A stretch of DNA of 64,000 bases from MFD04580-c1 sp963702995 (GCA_963702995.1 OY969783.1:5704001-5768000); one strand, 5' to 3'; shown: positions 28,612-38,445, counted from the stretch's first letter. Program-made: numbers and translations. Notes: generated from the sequence alone by a model not told the origin.

Positions 28612-30252
28612 ATGGGAAACGGCCTCTCGGTGATCACCGACCCGATCCAGCATGTCGTCATGTTGATCCTGGAGAACCATTCGTTCGACCAGATGCTCGG
28701 CGGCTGCGCCGAGCTATCCCCCGGCCTGGACGGTGTGAGCGCGATGTCCCCCCGGAGCAATGCGGACGATGCGGGGAAGGTCTACAACCAGGCGCCGACC
28801 CTGGAGCGGCAGATGCTGCTGGACCCGCAACACGATGTCGAGCACGTTGCGACGCAGTTGGAGAACGGGAACAGCGGCTTCGTGAAAGACTTTGCCCGTT
28901 CATTCCCCGGGGCGGGCGATACCGAGAAGCGGTTCGTGATGGGGTATTACCCGCTGGGGTCTCTGCCGGCGCTCCACGCGCTGGCGCGGGGGTTCACGAT
29001 CTGCGATCGGTGGTTCGCGTCGGTCCCCGGCCCGACGTGGCCGAACCGATTCTTTGCCCTGACCGGCACGTCGAGCGGGCGCGTGGGGATGCCGGAGGAC
29101 GGGAAGCACGGGATCGATCTCCCCGGCTGGTTTGAGCAGGGGCAGCCGACGATCTTCGATCGCCTGAACGAGAAGGCGATCCATTGGAAAGTCTACTTTC
29201 ACGACATCCCCCAGACCTGCGTGCTGCCGCGCCAGCGCTCCCCTGTCAACGCGGCTCGCTATTTCCCGATCGACGCGTTCTTTCGCGACGCTCGGGGCCT
29301 TGAGGCCGACTTCCCATCGTTTTGCCTCATCGAACCGGACTACATGGGCTCGGGCGAGAATGACGACCACCCGCCGCACGACATCATGAAGGCGCAGAAG
29401 CTGATCGCCGACGTCTACAACGCGCTGCGCGCCAACGAGCCGCTCTGGAAAAGCACGCTTTTCGTCCTGTTCTACGACGAGCACGGCGGCTTCTATGACC
29501 ACGTTCCGCCGCCCAGCGCCGTACCGCCGGACGATCAAACGCAGGAGTATTTGTTCGATCGCCTCGGGCCCCGCGTCCCCGCGCTGCTGATCTCCCCGTG
29601 GGTGCGGGCGCAGGTCTGCCATGCCCAGTTCGATCACACGAGCGTGCTGAGATACCTGATCGAAAAGTGGGAGCTTGGGCCGCTCGGCCACCGAGCGGCG
29701 GCGGCGAATACCATCGGTGAAGCCCTGGATCTTCACGCAGGGCCCCGAACCGACACGATTGCGCGGATCGAGCTTTCGTCAAGTCAGCTGAGCCCTCCAG
29801 ACCCCGCGCTCGAGGAAAAGGCCGAGGCCACGCTGACGTCGCATCACCTGTCGCTCGCGACGATGCTGCAATACCTGAAGGTGGAGGCCGTGGAAGAGTT
29901 GCCGAGGGCCTACACCGCGTTCGCGCGGGGGATTGAGCGGGTCAAGTCGGCATGCGAGTGGGTGCTCCGCTGGCTCTACGGAGAGCGTCGTCACCTGAAG
30001 CCGCGGGCCGCCGAGGCCAACCCGGTGGCCGATCGGCACGCGGCGCTGGCAGGGGCGGTGGATCGTTTTCTCCGCTCAAAGCGAGGGCAGGCCATCCCGA
30101 TCCTGGCAAGAACGATCCGCGACGCCAGTGCGACCGACGCCGAGCGCCGCCACGCCGTGCGCACCCTCGGCACGATGACCGGCCGCCGTTTCCACCACGA
30201 CTGTGAGCCGGCCAAAAAAGCCGATGCGTGGCTTTGCCGACACGGGCATTGA
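28612..30252 (+). CDS. Phospholipase C-type phosphoesterase
   Basis: Metal-dependent alkaline-phosphatase-superfamily enzyme of the non-hemolytic phospholipase C/acid phosphatase AcpA family, 546 residues. Typical motifs: VVMLILENHSFDQMLGG near the N terminus (nucleophile region), DRWFASVPGPTWPNRFFALTGTSSG, LFVLFYDEHGGFYDHVPPPSA (metal ligands), and QFDHTSVLRYLIEKWEL. GGGAG precedes the ATG closely. No Tat or Sec signal is visible, unlike many PlcN homologues. It is convergent with the TOPRIM gene, 73 bases away. Confidence 0.85.
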   Translation: MGNGLSVITDPIQHVVMLILENHSFDQMLGGCAELSPGLDGVSAMSPRSNADDAGKVYNQAPTLERQMLLDPQHDVEHVATQLENGNSGFVKDFARSFPGAGDTEKRFVMGYYPLGSLPALHALARGFTICDRWFASVPGPTWPNRFFALTGTSSGRVGMPEDGKHGIDLPGWFEQGQPTIFDRLNEKAIHWKVYFHDIPQTCVLPRQRSPVNAARYFPIDAFFRDARGLEADFPSFCLIEPDYMGSGENDDHPPHDIMKAQKLIADVYNALRANEPLWKSTLFVLFYDEHGGFYDHVPPPSAVPPDDQTQEYLFDRLGPRVPALLISPWVRAQVCHAQFDHTSVLRYLIEKWELGPLGHRAAAANTIGEALDLHAGPRTDTIARIELSSSQLSPPDPALEEKAEATLTSHHLSLATMLQYLKVEAVEELPRAYTAFARGIERVKSACEWVLRWLYGERRHLKPRAAEANPVADRHAALAGAVDRFLRSKRGQAIPILARTIRDASATDAERRHAVRTLGTMTGRRFHHDCEPAKKADAWLCRHGH

Positions 30253-30324
30253 TCCGACGCGTAACGGCGCGGCGGCCGGCCGAGAAACTTGAGATAGAGC
30301 AGGGCCGTGCGCTTCGATCGCGAA

Positions 30325-31085
30325 TCAACTCGCAAGCTGCGTCGCGACGCTCCAGATGCCGCAGGCCCCAAGTCGATGTTGAAGCTCGGTGGCCACTGGC
30401 TGGTCGTTCCACAGCAGCCGGCAGAATGGCTCGTACCCGCCTCTGTCCTCGTACCATCCAGCGAGGAATGAGAACGCGTAAGCCTTGGGCCGGGGGGCGA
30501 GGCGCCGGGACGACTGTCGAGCCACTGTTGTACGGCGGCGCCGCGAGGCGGATAGGCCGCTACGATGGCGGAAGCGATGAGGCGTTCCAACGTGTGCTGA
30601 TTCGGGAGGCCCGCACCGATAGGGTCTGGCGCTTCCCATCGGGTGACGCTGACGCGCGTTGCGCCGCCGTAGAGAAGAAGATCGCCGTTCGGCTGGATCG
30701 CAGCGTTCTGATCGAGAGCGATTACCGCTCTCTGTATGGCGACAGCAGTCAGGTTCATTGAGGTCGATGGGGTTCCGTCGGCGTTCAGGTCGGAATCGAC
30801 GCTTAGAACCAGGGTTGAAAGAGGCTTCGTCGTCTCCTTGAGCCGAGCAACGGCTAAAGGCAGGACGCTCTCCTTGCCACCGGCGGGGACCACTCGGATG
30901 AAATGACCGCTCTTTGATCGAAAGGCGAACTGCCCGCCGCGGACCGTGACATTCCAGGGATCAATGACCTCGCGCCGCGGCCCGCGCCCTCTGGCGCCGG
31001 GATCGCTGCAGCCCGCATACAGCAGCAGGCCAGCCCAGAACGCGCGATCGTGGTTCCCCTCGCACAGGATGTAGGACTCGGTCAT
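30325..31085 (-). CDS. TOPRIM-like nuclease partner of the AAA ATPase, one frameshift
   Basis: About 253 residues when repaired. The N terminus YILCEGNHDRAFW has the TOPRIM Glu and Asp pattern, and LVLSVDSDLNADG supplies the DxD strand; together these resemble the DUF3226/DUF4435-type TOPRIM proteins that partner with AAA ATPases. The ATG overlaps the stop of the upstream ATPase gene as ATGA, implying translational coupling. The conserved C-terminal part (AYAFSFLAGWYEDRGGYEPFC, then LLWNDQPVATEL) is in another frame; a single C is missing in the C6 run near 30490-30496. The pair has the layout of OLD- or PARIS-like defence modules; which one is not settled. Confidence 0.6.
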
Positions 31086-32090
31086 CGAAGGTCGTCCTCG
31101 ATCTGGCGCGAGACAGCGCGGCTTCCGGCCCGCTCAGCCTTGATGAGCGAAGGAGCCCGTCCTCAAGCTGTAGTCGGTAAAAGGAGAACCATTCCAATTC
31201 TTCGTCCGACGCATTTCCGAGGAGGGAGTCGATAAGATCGAGGCTATGTGTGGTGAGGATAACCTGGACCCCACGGCGGACGGCCGCGAGCATCGCCTTG
31301 GCACTCTGTCGGATCGCCCCAGGGTGCATGTGCGCTTCCGGTTCTTCCAGAAGCACGGCCCCTTCGATCGGCGCAGCCAGCTCGAAGGCCTGTTGTAAAA
31401 GGAGGTAAATCCCGTCGCCTGCGACGCCGGCAGGCAACGCGATCGACTTGAACACGAGGTAGAGAACCGGTTGGCCTTCCTGGGTGAGGATCTCGATATC
31501 CTCTAAGCCCGGAACGAGATCCTTAATTAAGGTCTTCGCTTGGAGCCGTAACCCTCTCTCCACCACACGGGTATAGAGCTCGTAAAGCGGTTTGGGCGCG
31601 CTCCGGTCGTGCGTATCGATCAAGCGGACCTGATTCAGCGGGAATGGCGGGATCGAATCATCTTGCGGCGTGAACAATCTAACGGGGGGCTCGGTCGTGA
31701 CCTCCCACGGCCTTCCCAATGGCTTGGATTCATCCGCTGGCGGGACATAGGACGCGAGGCCGCGAAGCCCACCGTTCTAGGATCGGACCGGTAGACCTGT
31801 GTGCGCCACGTTCCCGGATCGTCGGACTTAACGTCCAGCGTAGCGGAGTCGCAGGCTCTGCCGTTCTCCCGGTAGAGAGCCCACCTTTCAGGCTTGAGGA
31901 CGCCCGGCCTCCTCAGAACCACCTCATTCAGCGCGGCGGGGGAGCCACGCGTTCCGCTGATGTAGATTGCGTCCAGTACAGTGCTCTTGCCGGAATTGTT
32001 CGGCCCGACGAGTACGACAAAGGGAGAAAACTTATCCAGCCGCCCCTCCCGGATCCCGCGAAGATTCTGGATGTGAACGGACCGGATCAA
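31082..32090 (-). CDS. AAA (AAA15/OLD-like) ATPase, two frameshifts
   Basis: ATPase of about 336 residues when repaired. The TTG at 32090 is chosen because GGAG lies 7 bases upstream; it begins with IRSVHIQNLRGI, the usual SMC/OLD-type N terminus. Walker A GPNNSGKST is at residues 29-37. The Walker B/signature region AVLLEEPEAHMHP and VILTTHSLDLIDSL lie in a second frame, and the C-terminal RQIEDDLR plus stop in a third, where it overlaps the next gene as ATGA. One base is missing near 31755-31765 and one near 31145. It is followed directly by the TOPRIM-like gene. Confidence 0.65.
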
Positions 32091-32225
32091 GTTGTGTCTC
32101 CATCCTCGTCCCAAACGTCCCGGGCGGTCTTCCTGTATACGATCTGAAGAATTGTACCCGCGTTCGCATGACCATGGCGATAGCGCCGAACGGTTTGGCG
32201 GGGGCTCCAGCGATGAGCCTCCACG

Positions 32226-33200
32226 TCAAACAGCGACCGCTCGCGAACCCGATGCGTTGACGAATTTCTGCCCCGTCAACCGGATGAAGACGTCCTCCAG
32301 CGTGGGCTTTCCGACGCTAATCGCGTCGATGAGGCCGGGGGCCGCCTCGATGAGTTGGGGGATGAATTCGTGGCCGCGATCGCGTTCGAGCCGTAGGGCG
32401 CCATCGACCTCGGCGGCCTCGACGCCGAGGCGGTCGCGCAGGGCGGCGCGGACGCTAGCGACTTGGCGCGTGGTGATGGAGATGACGTCGCCGCCGATCG
32501 CCGACTTCAGGGCGTCCGGGGTGCCGCAGGCGAGCAGGCGGCCGCGGTCGAGGATGGCGAGGCGCCCGCAGCGCTCCGCCTCTTCCATCAGGTGGGTGGT
32601 TACCAAAACGGTCACGCCGTCGGCTCGCACGTTGGCGATGATCCGCCAGAGGTCGATCCGGGCCGCCGGGTCCAGGCCGGTGCTCGGCTCGTCCATCAGC
32701 AGAAGCCGCGGGCGATGCAGGAGCCCTTTGGCCACCTCCACCCGCCGCCGCATCCCGCCACTGAACCCGGAGACGTATTCCCTCGCCCGATCGGCCAGCC
32801 CGAACGACTCCAGCGCCTGGCTGACGCGCGATCTTAGGTCGGCGCCCCCCAGTCCATAAAGGCGGCCGTGGCAGAGGAGGTTCTCCTCGGCAGTCAGTTG
32901 TTTGTCGAGGCTGGGGGATTGGAAGACGACGCCGATCCCCCGTCGGATCTGGTCGCGCGCCGCGCCGCCGGCAGCGGGTTCGGCCCCAAGGATTCGCACC
33001 GTGCCGGCAGGAGCGGGGATGAGCGTGGACAAGATCCGGAAGAGCGTGGATTTCCCGCTGCCGTTGGGGCCAAGGAACCCGAAGACTTCGCCCGGCACGA
33101 CGTTTAACGAAAGATCGTCCAGCGCGTTTCGGTCCTCGGCGCCGGCGGCGCGCGGGTAGGCGAAGGTGAGGCGCTCGATCTGGACGACAGGCTGGCTCAT
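32226..33200 (-). CDS. ABC transporter ATP-binding protein (DrrA/NatA type)
   Basis: 324 residues. Walker A GPNGSGKST, Q-loop VVFQSPSLDKQLT, signature FSGGMRRRVEVA, Walker B LLLMDEPSTGLDP, and H-loop TTHLMEEAE are all present. The C-terminal extension with LEDVFIRLTG is the DrrA/NatA/CcmA-like drug or Na+ exporter type. It is the last gene of the oxidase locus on this strand; a partner permease is not in the window, which is unusual since the permease normally follows immediately downstream. It may serve cofactor or copper handling for the oxidase, but that is inference from position. Confidence 0.85.
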   Translation of the reverse strand: MSQPVVQIERLTFAYPRAAGAEDRNALDDLSLNVVPGEVFGFLGPNGSGKSTLFRILSTLIPAPAGTVRILGAEPAAGGAARDQIRRGIGVVFQSPSLDKQLTAEENLLCHGRLYGLGGADLRSRVSQALESFGLADRAREYVSGFSGGMRRRVEVAKGLLHRPRLLLMDEPSTGLDPAARIDLWRIIANVRADGVTVLVTTHLMEEAERCGRLAILDRGRLLACGTPDALKSAIGGDVISITTRQVASVRAALRDRLGVEAAEVDGALRLERDRGHEFIPQLIEAAPGLIDAISVGKPTLEDVFIRLTGQKFVNASGSRAVAV

Positions 33201-33308
33201 CGTTCACGCCCTTGGATGCAGAGGGGAACGCCCGGCCTATCCCCGCGCGAGGGTGGGGCAAATCGGGCGATGGGTCGCAACGATTATTGAGGTTCGGCCG
33301 GCGGCAAT

Positions 33309-33734
33309 CTACTTCGGCTGGACATTCTCGACGCCGATCGGGCGCGGGGGCATGGACTGCTCGAAGTTAGCCACTTCGTCATTGAACGCACGGGTGCGGC
33401 CGCGGCCGATGTCGGGGATCAGCGCGGCGATCAGGACGACGCAGAGAAAGATCGGGACGGCCAGAATAAGGCGAATGAGCCGCCCCTCGAACTTCAGGTG
33501 CATGAAGAAGCGGGCGACGAACAGCCCCTTGATCGACGCGACCAGAAGCGCCAGGCAAACGTTCACCAACTCGCTCTCAAACCGCTTGAAGGCGATGGCG
33601 ACCGTGACGACGGTCAGGCAAATGAGCAGGATGAAGATGGCAATGTAGTTGATCGGATGGTGCGGCTGGGGCTCCGAGTGGCCGCGAGGCTCCTGCGGTT
33701 CATGCGTGCGAGAAAGGGCTGGCGATGACTCCAT
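33309..33734 (-). CDS. coxD: Cytochrome c oxidase subunit IV-like protein
   Basis: 141 residues from the ATG at 33734 with GGAG upstream. A hydrophilic His/Pro-rich N terminus is followed by three transmembrane helices (YIAIFILLICLTVVTVAIAF, LVNVCLALLVASIKGLFVA, LIRLILAVPIFLCVVLIAAL) with the FMHLKFE loop that is diagnostic for prokaryotic subunit IV (CtaF/CoxD). It lies downstream of coxC on the same strand, separated by repeats. Confidence 0.8.
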   Translation of the reverse strand: MESSPALSRTHEPQEPRGHSEPQPHHPINYIAIFILLICLTVVTVAIAFKRFESELVNVCLALLVASIKGLFVARFFMHLKFEGRLIRLILAVPIFLCVVLIAALIPDIGRGRTRAFNDEVANFEQSMPPRPIGVENVQPK

Positions 33735-33831
33735 GGGGAGATTCTCCGTCGGGGCCGGCTTGGCGGCAAGCGTTGTTTTCACCATCGCGGCGCTCAGGCC
33801 CGCGCCACGCGCAGCGAGCGGCGACCGTGAG

Positions 33832-34197
33832 GGAGCGGTCGGGCCCCGCACCCGCGGGACGTCAGGCGGCGTTGCAGCCCGCGACGGAGCGGTCTGGGAC
33901 CGCTTTCTGAGGGGCGCGGCGCTCGGGTGGCCCGCGCGATGGGGGCGAGCCCGGAGCGTTTTCCGCGCCGCGGTCGCGGGACGTGGGTCGGAATCGCGGC
34001 CCGTGGCGGAGCGGTCAGAAACCGCTTCCTGACGGGCGCGGCTCGCGGGTGGCGAGCGCGACGCCGCGCGAGCCGGGAGCAATCGGGCCCCGCGATCGCG
34101 GGACGTGCGTCCGGATCGCAAACCGTAGTGGAGCGGTCAGGGACAGTTTCCTAACGGGCGCGGCTCGCTGGGGCCGCGATGCCGGAAGGGTGCTTTC
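33832..34197. repeat. Three ~122-bp imperfect tandem repeats
   Basis: Units start at about 33832, 33953 and 34076. Each contains GGAGC..TC..GGGCCCCGC, a CGCGGGACGT segment, then GGAGCGGTC..G..ACCGCTT and GGGCGCGGCTCGCGGG. Several internal palindromes (GCGGTC/GACCGC; CCGCGATCGCGG) are conserved between units while the rest diverges. The array sits between coxC and coxD, where it would be transcribed and highly structured. Confidence 0.75.
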
Positions 34198-34232
34198 CTC
34201 ACGTAGCACTACAGCGCTGGCCGGCGGTAAGC

Positions 34233-34405
34233 CCTTACGAACAAGCCAAATCCGAAGCACGAAGAACCCAGGAAACCCAAACAAAGCCAAAGCGGAAATC
34301 GATTTCTCGTTCAGCGTCCGCTTGAATTGGTTTCCTTCTTTTGCCTTGGTCATTCCTTCGGATTTCATGCTTCGGATTCTGTGTTTTTCGTCACGCCGCG
34401 ATTCG
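34233..34405. repeat. AT-rich foldback intergenic element, copy 2
   Basis: The left arm has AAATCCGAAGCACGAAG and AAAGCGGAAAT; the right arm has CCTTCGGATTTCATGCTTC. It is the same imperfect foldback family as at 7385-7530 and 51020-51345, and lies just downstream of coxC. Confidence 0.6.
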
Positions 34406-34423
34406 CGAGGTTGCGGTGTCGTG

Positions 34424-35268
34424 TTAGATCAAGTACAGCAGCGGGAACAGGAAGATCCAGACGAGGTCGACGAAGTGCCAGTAAAGGCCCACGTACTCGG
34501 TATGGTGGGGGAGCACCTTCCCGCGCATCGCCTGGATCAGAAGCAGCGCCAGGGGGATCATGCCACCGATGACGTGGACCCCGTGGACGCCGGTCAGCGT
34601 GAAGTAGCACGCGAAGAACAGGTTCTTCCAGGGGCCGTAGGTGAGGTCGGTCTTCACGTCCGCCGTTCGGACGGAGAACTCGGTCGGGGCGCCGCCGCCG
34701 GTCTGTTCTTTCAGGTCGGCCTCGCTCACGAGGTGGATGTCGAACGATCGCTGGTTCCTCAGGTTGGCCAGCGGGAGGCGATAGCCGGTGATAAGCGTCA
34801 GGTCGGCGAACTCGTGGACGTGGCCGTCATAGACGGCGATCGCGCCGGAACTGTCCGCGGCGACAAGCGTGTGGTGGGTGAACTTATCGTAGTATTCCTT
34901 CGCCTTCACGCCGAGGAAGACGAAGCCGCAAAGGAGCGTGAGCCCGAGGTATCGCGCCGCCCGCCGCGGCTTGCCCTTCTGGCTCGCCTCGACCGACAGC
35001 GCCATGGTGAGGCTGCTGAAGATCAGCACGACGGTGTTCAGGCCGGCAAAGGCCTTGCTCAGGACTTCGGCATGCTTGCTGAACAGTTCGGCGCGCCGGA
35101 CCGGAAGATGACGTAACTCCCCAGGATGGCGACGAAGAACATGATCTCGCTCGCCAGGAAGAGCCAGATCGCAACTTTCCCCGGCCGCGTCGGATCGCCG
35201 TGGCTGATGACCGGGTCCGGCGCGTGGTCTTCGGGGGCGTAGTCCGATGGAAGGGCAATCTGAGACAC
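34424..35268 (-). CDS. coxC: Cytochrome c oxidase subunit III, one frameshift
   Basis: About 281 residues when repaired. The first frame has RPGKVAIWLFLASEIMFFVAILGSYVIFRSG, the N-terminal helix of subunit III; the second frame carries LFSKHAEVLSKAFAGLNTVVLIFSS, LGLTLLCGFVFLGVKAKEYYD, FFACYFTLTGVHGVHVIGG and HTEYVGLYWHFVDLVWIFLFPLLYL. A single base is missing near 35090-35100 in a GGCGCGCC stretch. A long hydrophilic insertion (about residues 110-175) between helices II and III is odd for the family. Loss of subunit III function would be surprising in an otherwise intact locus, so sequence error is likely. Confidence 0.82.
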
Positions 35269-35307
35269 TCGCAGGCTCCTGTGCCGGGGCGGGTCGATCG
35301 GCCGCGG

Positions 35308-36099
35308 CTAGTTCCCAAAACGGATCACAACCTCTTCCGCCGGCCGGGTTGCGGCGGCCGGCGGGACGGTCACGTGAACGATTCTTTCCCCCAGCCGCTC
35401 CTGCCAGGCAATGAGCGTGTATTCCCCGGGCGGTACGCCCGTGATTTCAAATCGCCCGGACTCGCCCGTGACGGCGAAGAAGGGGTGATCGAAGACCGCG
35501 ACGTAGGCGTTCATCCAAGGGTGGACGTCGCACTTCATCTTGAACGTCTCGGCGGCGGCGAAGGTCATGTCGCGCGATGCGCCGCGCGAGACCAGGCCGA
35601 AATTGAATTCCGAGTTCGCCTCGCACAACCCATGGTTGTTGTGGGCCGTGGGATCCTCCGAACTGATTCGCAGCACCTGCCCGGTCCGGACCGCCACAAC
35701 GTGCGGCCGATATTGGCACCCCTCCTGCCCGAGCGCCACCGGCGGTCCGACCGGCAGATCGACATCGGGGGCGTCCTTCAGGTAGACGACCACGTTCCGC
35801 ATCAGATGCCGGCCGTCCGGGGCGGCGGCCGCGACGATCGCCTCATCCAGAAGCGGCCGATTCTGAACACAGTCGCGGCTGGTGATCGGGATTTCTTTCG
35901 CTTCAGGCATCGGCCCGAGCAGCTCAATCACCCCGGACACCACGCCCTGCCCCCGCGCGACCTTCGGCCCGCGAGCCTTCGTCGGAGCGGGGCCTCGATC
36001 GCACCCCGAGCCCATCGCGGCGGCGAGTAAGACAAGCGCCGCCGCCCGCACGAACGCTCGACGCCCCCGATGGCGAACAGGGGATCGGCGGGCGGTCAC
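35308..36099 (-). CDS. Cupredoxin/carboxypeptidase-regulatory-like lipoprotein
   Basis: 263 residues from a GTG at 36099 that overlaps the ctaB stop as GTGA. A signal peptide ends at MGSGC, a probable lipoprotein Cys. The core has NNHG with a His, then KCDVHPWM with Cys, His and Met in type-1-copper-like spacing, followed by FEITGVPPGEYTLIAWQE, a carboxypeptidase-regulatory beta sandwich. It is a paralogue of the protein at 42670-43377, and both flank oxidase genes. Inference: periplasmic copper-binding or electron-transfer partner of the oxidase. Confidence 0.7.
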   Translation of the reverse strand: MTARRSPVRHRGRRAFVRAAALVLLAAAMGSGCDRGPAPTKARGPKVARGQGVVSGVIELLGPMPEAKEIPITSRDCVQNRPLLDEAIVAAAAPDGRHLMRNVVVYLKDAPDVDLPVGPPVALGQEGCQYRPHVVAVRTGQVLRISSEDPTAHNNHGLCEANSEFNFGLVSRGASRDMTFAAAETFKMKCDVHPWMNAYVAVFDHPFFAVTGESGRFEITGVPPGEYTLIAWQERLGERIVHVTVPPAAATRPAEEVVIRFGN

Positions 36100-37061
36100 A
36101 TCTTGTCCATCATCAGCGCGCCGAGCAGGCACGGGAGGTAGACGATCGACGCGAAAAACAGCTGCCGGGCATCGGCTCGTTTGCGCGTGACGGCGCAGAT
36201 CACACCGAAGCCGAGGAACGCCATCCCCATCAGGAAGGCGGCCGCGAAATAGTAGATGCCGGCGATGCCGTATAACGAAGGCATCAGCGTCACCGGGATC
36301 AGCGCGAGGCTATAAACAATAATCTGGCGGCCGGTGGAGACCAGCCGCTCGTCGATAACGGGGAGCATCATGAAGCCCCCCTTTGCGTAGTCATCCCGAT
36401 AGAGGATGGCGATCGCCAGGAAGTGCGGCATCTGCCAGAGGAACAGGATGCCGAACAGCGCCCAGGCGGTCGGCGTCAGGTCGCCGGTGACGGCCGCCAC
36501 ACCCATCATTGGAGGGATCGCGCCGGGAACCGCGCCGACGATAGTGCAAAGCGTTGTCACCCGCTTCAACGGCGTATAGAGCCAGACATAGCTGGCGAGG
36601 GTAAACGCCCCGAGGAGCGCCGTCAGGCCGTTGACAAAGAACGCCAGTTCCACGAGCCCGCAGATGCCCAGGAGCACGCCCCAGGCAAGGGCTTCCGTCG
36701 GAACCACGCGGCCGCCGGGGAGCGGGCGGTTGCGCGTGCGCGGCATCAGGGCGTCAAACTCGCGCTCGGTGTATTGGTTGAGCACGCTGGCGGCGGCGGC
36801 CGTGAGAGCGGTCCCGAGCAGCGTATGGAGAAGCAGCTTCCAGTTGGACCAGTTGGGCGTGGCCAGCGCGTACCCGACCATCGTCGTGGCGACGACGAGG
36901 AAGTTCATCCGGGGCTTGGTCAGCTCGTAGAAGTCGCCCCAGCGGGCCTTGACACGCAAGCCGATCGCCTCGATTGGCGCGGCGGCGGGGGTCGCGACGC
37001 CGGAGGCGGCGCCCATCAGGAGCCCGGTCGGGAGTTCGGAGATATCGGTTGCCGGTTTCAT
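36096..37061 (-). CDS. ctaB: Protoheme IX farnesyltransferase (heme O synthase)
   Basis: UbiA-family prenyltransferase that makes heme O from heme B for the oxidase, 321 residues from the ATG at 37061, 20 bases after the ctaA stop. Seen: YELTKPRMNFLVVATTMVGY, LNQYTEREFDALMPRTRNRP (first Asp-rich prenyl-PP motif), VWLYTPLKRVTT, and GVAAVTGDLTPTAWALF, with about nine membrane helices. Ends in a GTGA overlap with the following lipoprotein gene. Confidence 0.9.
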   Translation of the reverse strand: MKPATDISELPTGLLMGAASGVATPAAAPIEAIGLRVKARWGDFYELTKPRMNFLVVATTMVGYALATPNWSNWKLLLHTLLGTALTAAAASVLNQYTEREFDALMPRTRNRPLPGGRVVPTEALAWGVLLGICGLVELAFFVNGLTALLGAFTLASYVWLYTPLKRVTTLCTIVGAVPGAIPPMMGVAAVTGDLTPTAWALFGILFLWQMPHFLAIAILYRDDYAKGGFMMLPVIDERLVSTGRQIIVYSLALIPVTLMPSLYGIAGIYYFAAAFLMGMAFLGFGVICAVTRKRADARQLFFASIVYLPCLLGALMMDKM

Positions 37062-37080
37062 GTCCAGTGTCTTTGGCGGC

Positions 37081-38271
37081 TTATGCCCGCACCGCGTTAA
37101 AGGCCGGGGAGCGTCCATCGTCGAGCGTCGGCATCACCACTTGAAACGGCCGCCCGGCCGTGCCGGGCTGGGTGCGGAGCCGAGCAGAGTACATGCGGAG
37201 CGTTTTCGCCGCCAGCACGAATGTGGTCATCAGGGCCAACGCGCCGACCGCAACGTGGGCGCTGGCGATATCGGCGGGCTTCTGAAGAAGGACGGTCAGC
37301 CCTCCGAGCACGAGCTGGGTGACCAGCAGCATGACGAGCACGACCGCGGTCGGGGCGAGATTGGGGCGGCCGCGATGAAGGCGGAAGACGCGATAGACCA
37401 GCGACAGCAGCACGCCCGACACCACGATCGCCCCGATGCGGTGGGCATACTGGAGCCATACCTTGACGAGCAGCGTATGCGGGTTGATCGTGTCCGGGTC
37501 GGCGCGGAAGGGGCCGCCGGCGGGCCAGAGGGCGAGCCATTTGGAATAGAGGGAGCCGGGCCGTGCCACACGGGTCGCGGCGGGGGCGGCGGTCCCTGCG
37601 GCGGGAAGCGACTCGACAAGCTCGCGCTCGCTGGTTGGCGGCAGCACGTGCCCGAAGGCGAGCGGGAAATCCTGGATCGCCAGGCCGGCGTGGTCGTGAC
37701 GCATCACGGCCCCGATGATCAACTGGGCGTAGACCAAGGTGACGGCGATCATCGCCCATCGGCCAAGGCGGCGGCCGGCCTCGGCATCCTTGGCGCGGGT
37801 CAGGTCGGGGGAATCGATCCATCGCGGCGAGGTGACGAGCGCGAGCAGTGCGGTGAGGCAGAAGAAGGCCTGCGCGAAACAGCCATGGACGATCGCCAGG
37901 CCCAGCCTGGCCAGGACGACCCGGAGGCCGCCGAGGACGCCTTGGACAATGACCCCACCAAGAACGGCCGCGGCGAGGCGGCGGACGGCGGGGCGACGAT
38001 CCGTGAGGAACGCCCAGACGCAGAGTGTGATCGACAGCAGCCCCAACCCGCTGGCGTAGAGCCGATGGACATGCTCGTACCAGATGTTCCCAACCCAACG
38101 GCTGGGAGGGAATAGGAACATGTTGTAGCCGTAGCTGTTGGGCCAGTCCGGGACCGCCATCCCCGCGTCGTGGCTGGTGACCAGGCCGCCGATGAAGATC
38201 AACGGGAAGGTTGCCGCCGCAGTCAGCAGGGCAAGGCGGTGCAGGCCGGGGTTATAGCGGGGCAGTTCCAT
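37081..38271 (-). CDS. ctaA: Heme A synthase (CtaA/COX15 family)
   Basis: 396-residue, eight-helix membrane protein that oxidises heme O to heme A. The N-terminal helix has GGLVTSHDAGMAVPDWPNSYG, and conserved His residues appear as IWYEHVHRLYAS, GLAIVHGCFAQAF, VWLQYAHRIGA and IASAHVAVGALAL. Standard placement upstream of ctaB. An extra hydrophilic loop (about residues 205-255) interrupts the middle. Confidence 0.9.
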   Translation of the reverse strand: MELPRYNPGLHRLALLTAAATFPLIFIGGLVTSHDAGMAVPDWPNSYGYNMFLFPPSRWVGNIWYEHVHRLYASGLGLLSITLCVWAFLTDRRPAVRRLAAAVLGGVIVQGVLGGLRVVLARLGLAIVHGCFAQAFFCLTALLALVTSPRWIDSPDLTRAKDAEAGRRLGRWAMIAVTLVYAQLIIGAVMRHDHAGLAIQDFPLAFGHVLPPTSERELVESLPAAGTAAPAATRVARPGSLYSKWLALWPAGGPFRADPDTINPHTLLVKVWLQYAHRIGAIVVSGVLLSLVYRVFRLHRGRPNLAPTAVVLVMLLVTQLVLGGLTVLLQKPADIASAHVAVGALALMTTFVLAAKTLRMYSARLRTQPGTAGRPFQVVMPTLDDGRSPAFNAVRA

Positions 38272-38374
38272 TGATCGATCGTACGAGGCATCCGCGGGCG
38301 AGGCGGAGTTTTGAAAGTCAATCCAGTCGCTCGTTCCATCGACAACAGCGGGTTACGGCCCGCGAATAGCTGTC

Positions 38375-38445
38375 GCCGCTGCCCTCATCCGCGGTGTTGC
38401 CGACCGCACACAAGCCCCGCCAGTGAGGGCACCGGCGGCACGTCG
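38375..38445. repeat. REP-like inverted repeat (GCCGGTGCCCTCAC family), copy 1
   Basis: Imperfect arms with CCGCTGCCCTCATCCGCGG on the left and CAGTGAGGGCACCGGCGGCA on the right, spacer about 20 bases. A near-perfect relative is at 63337-63413. Located between ctaA and coxA. Confidence 0.6.
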
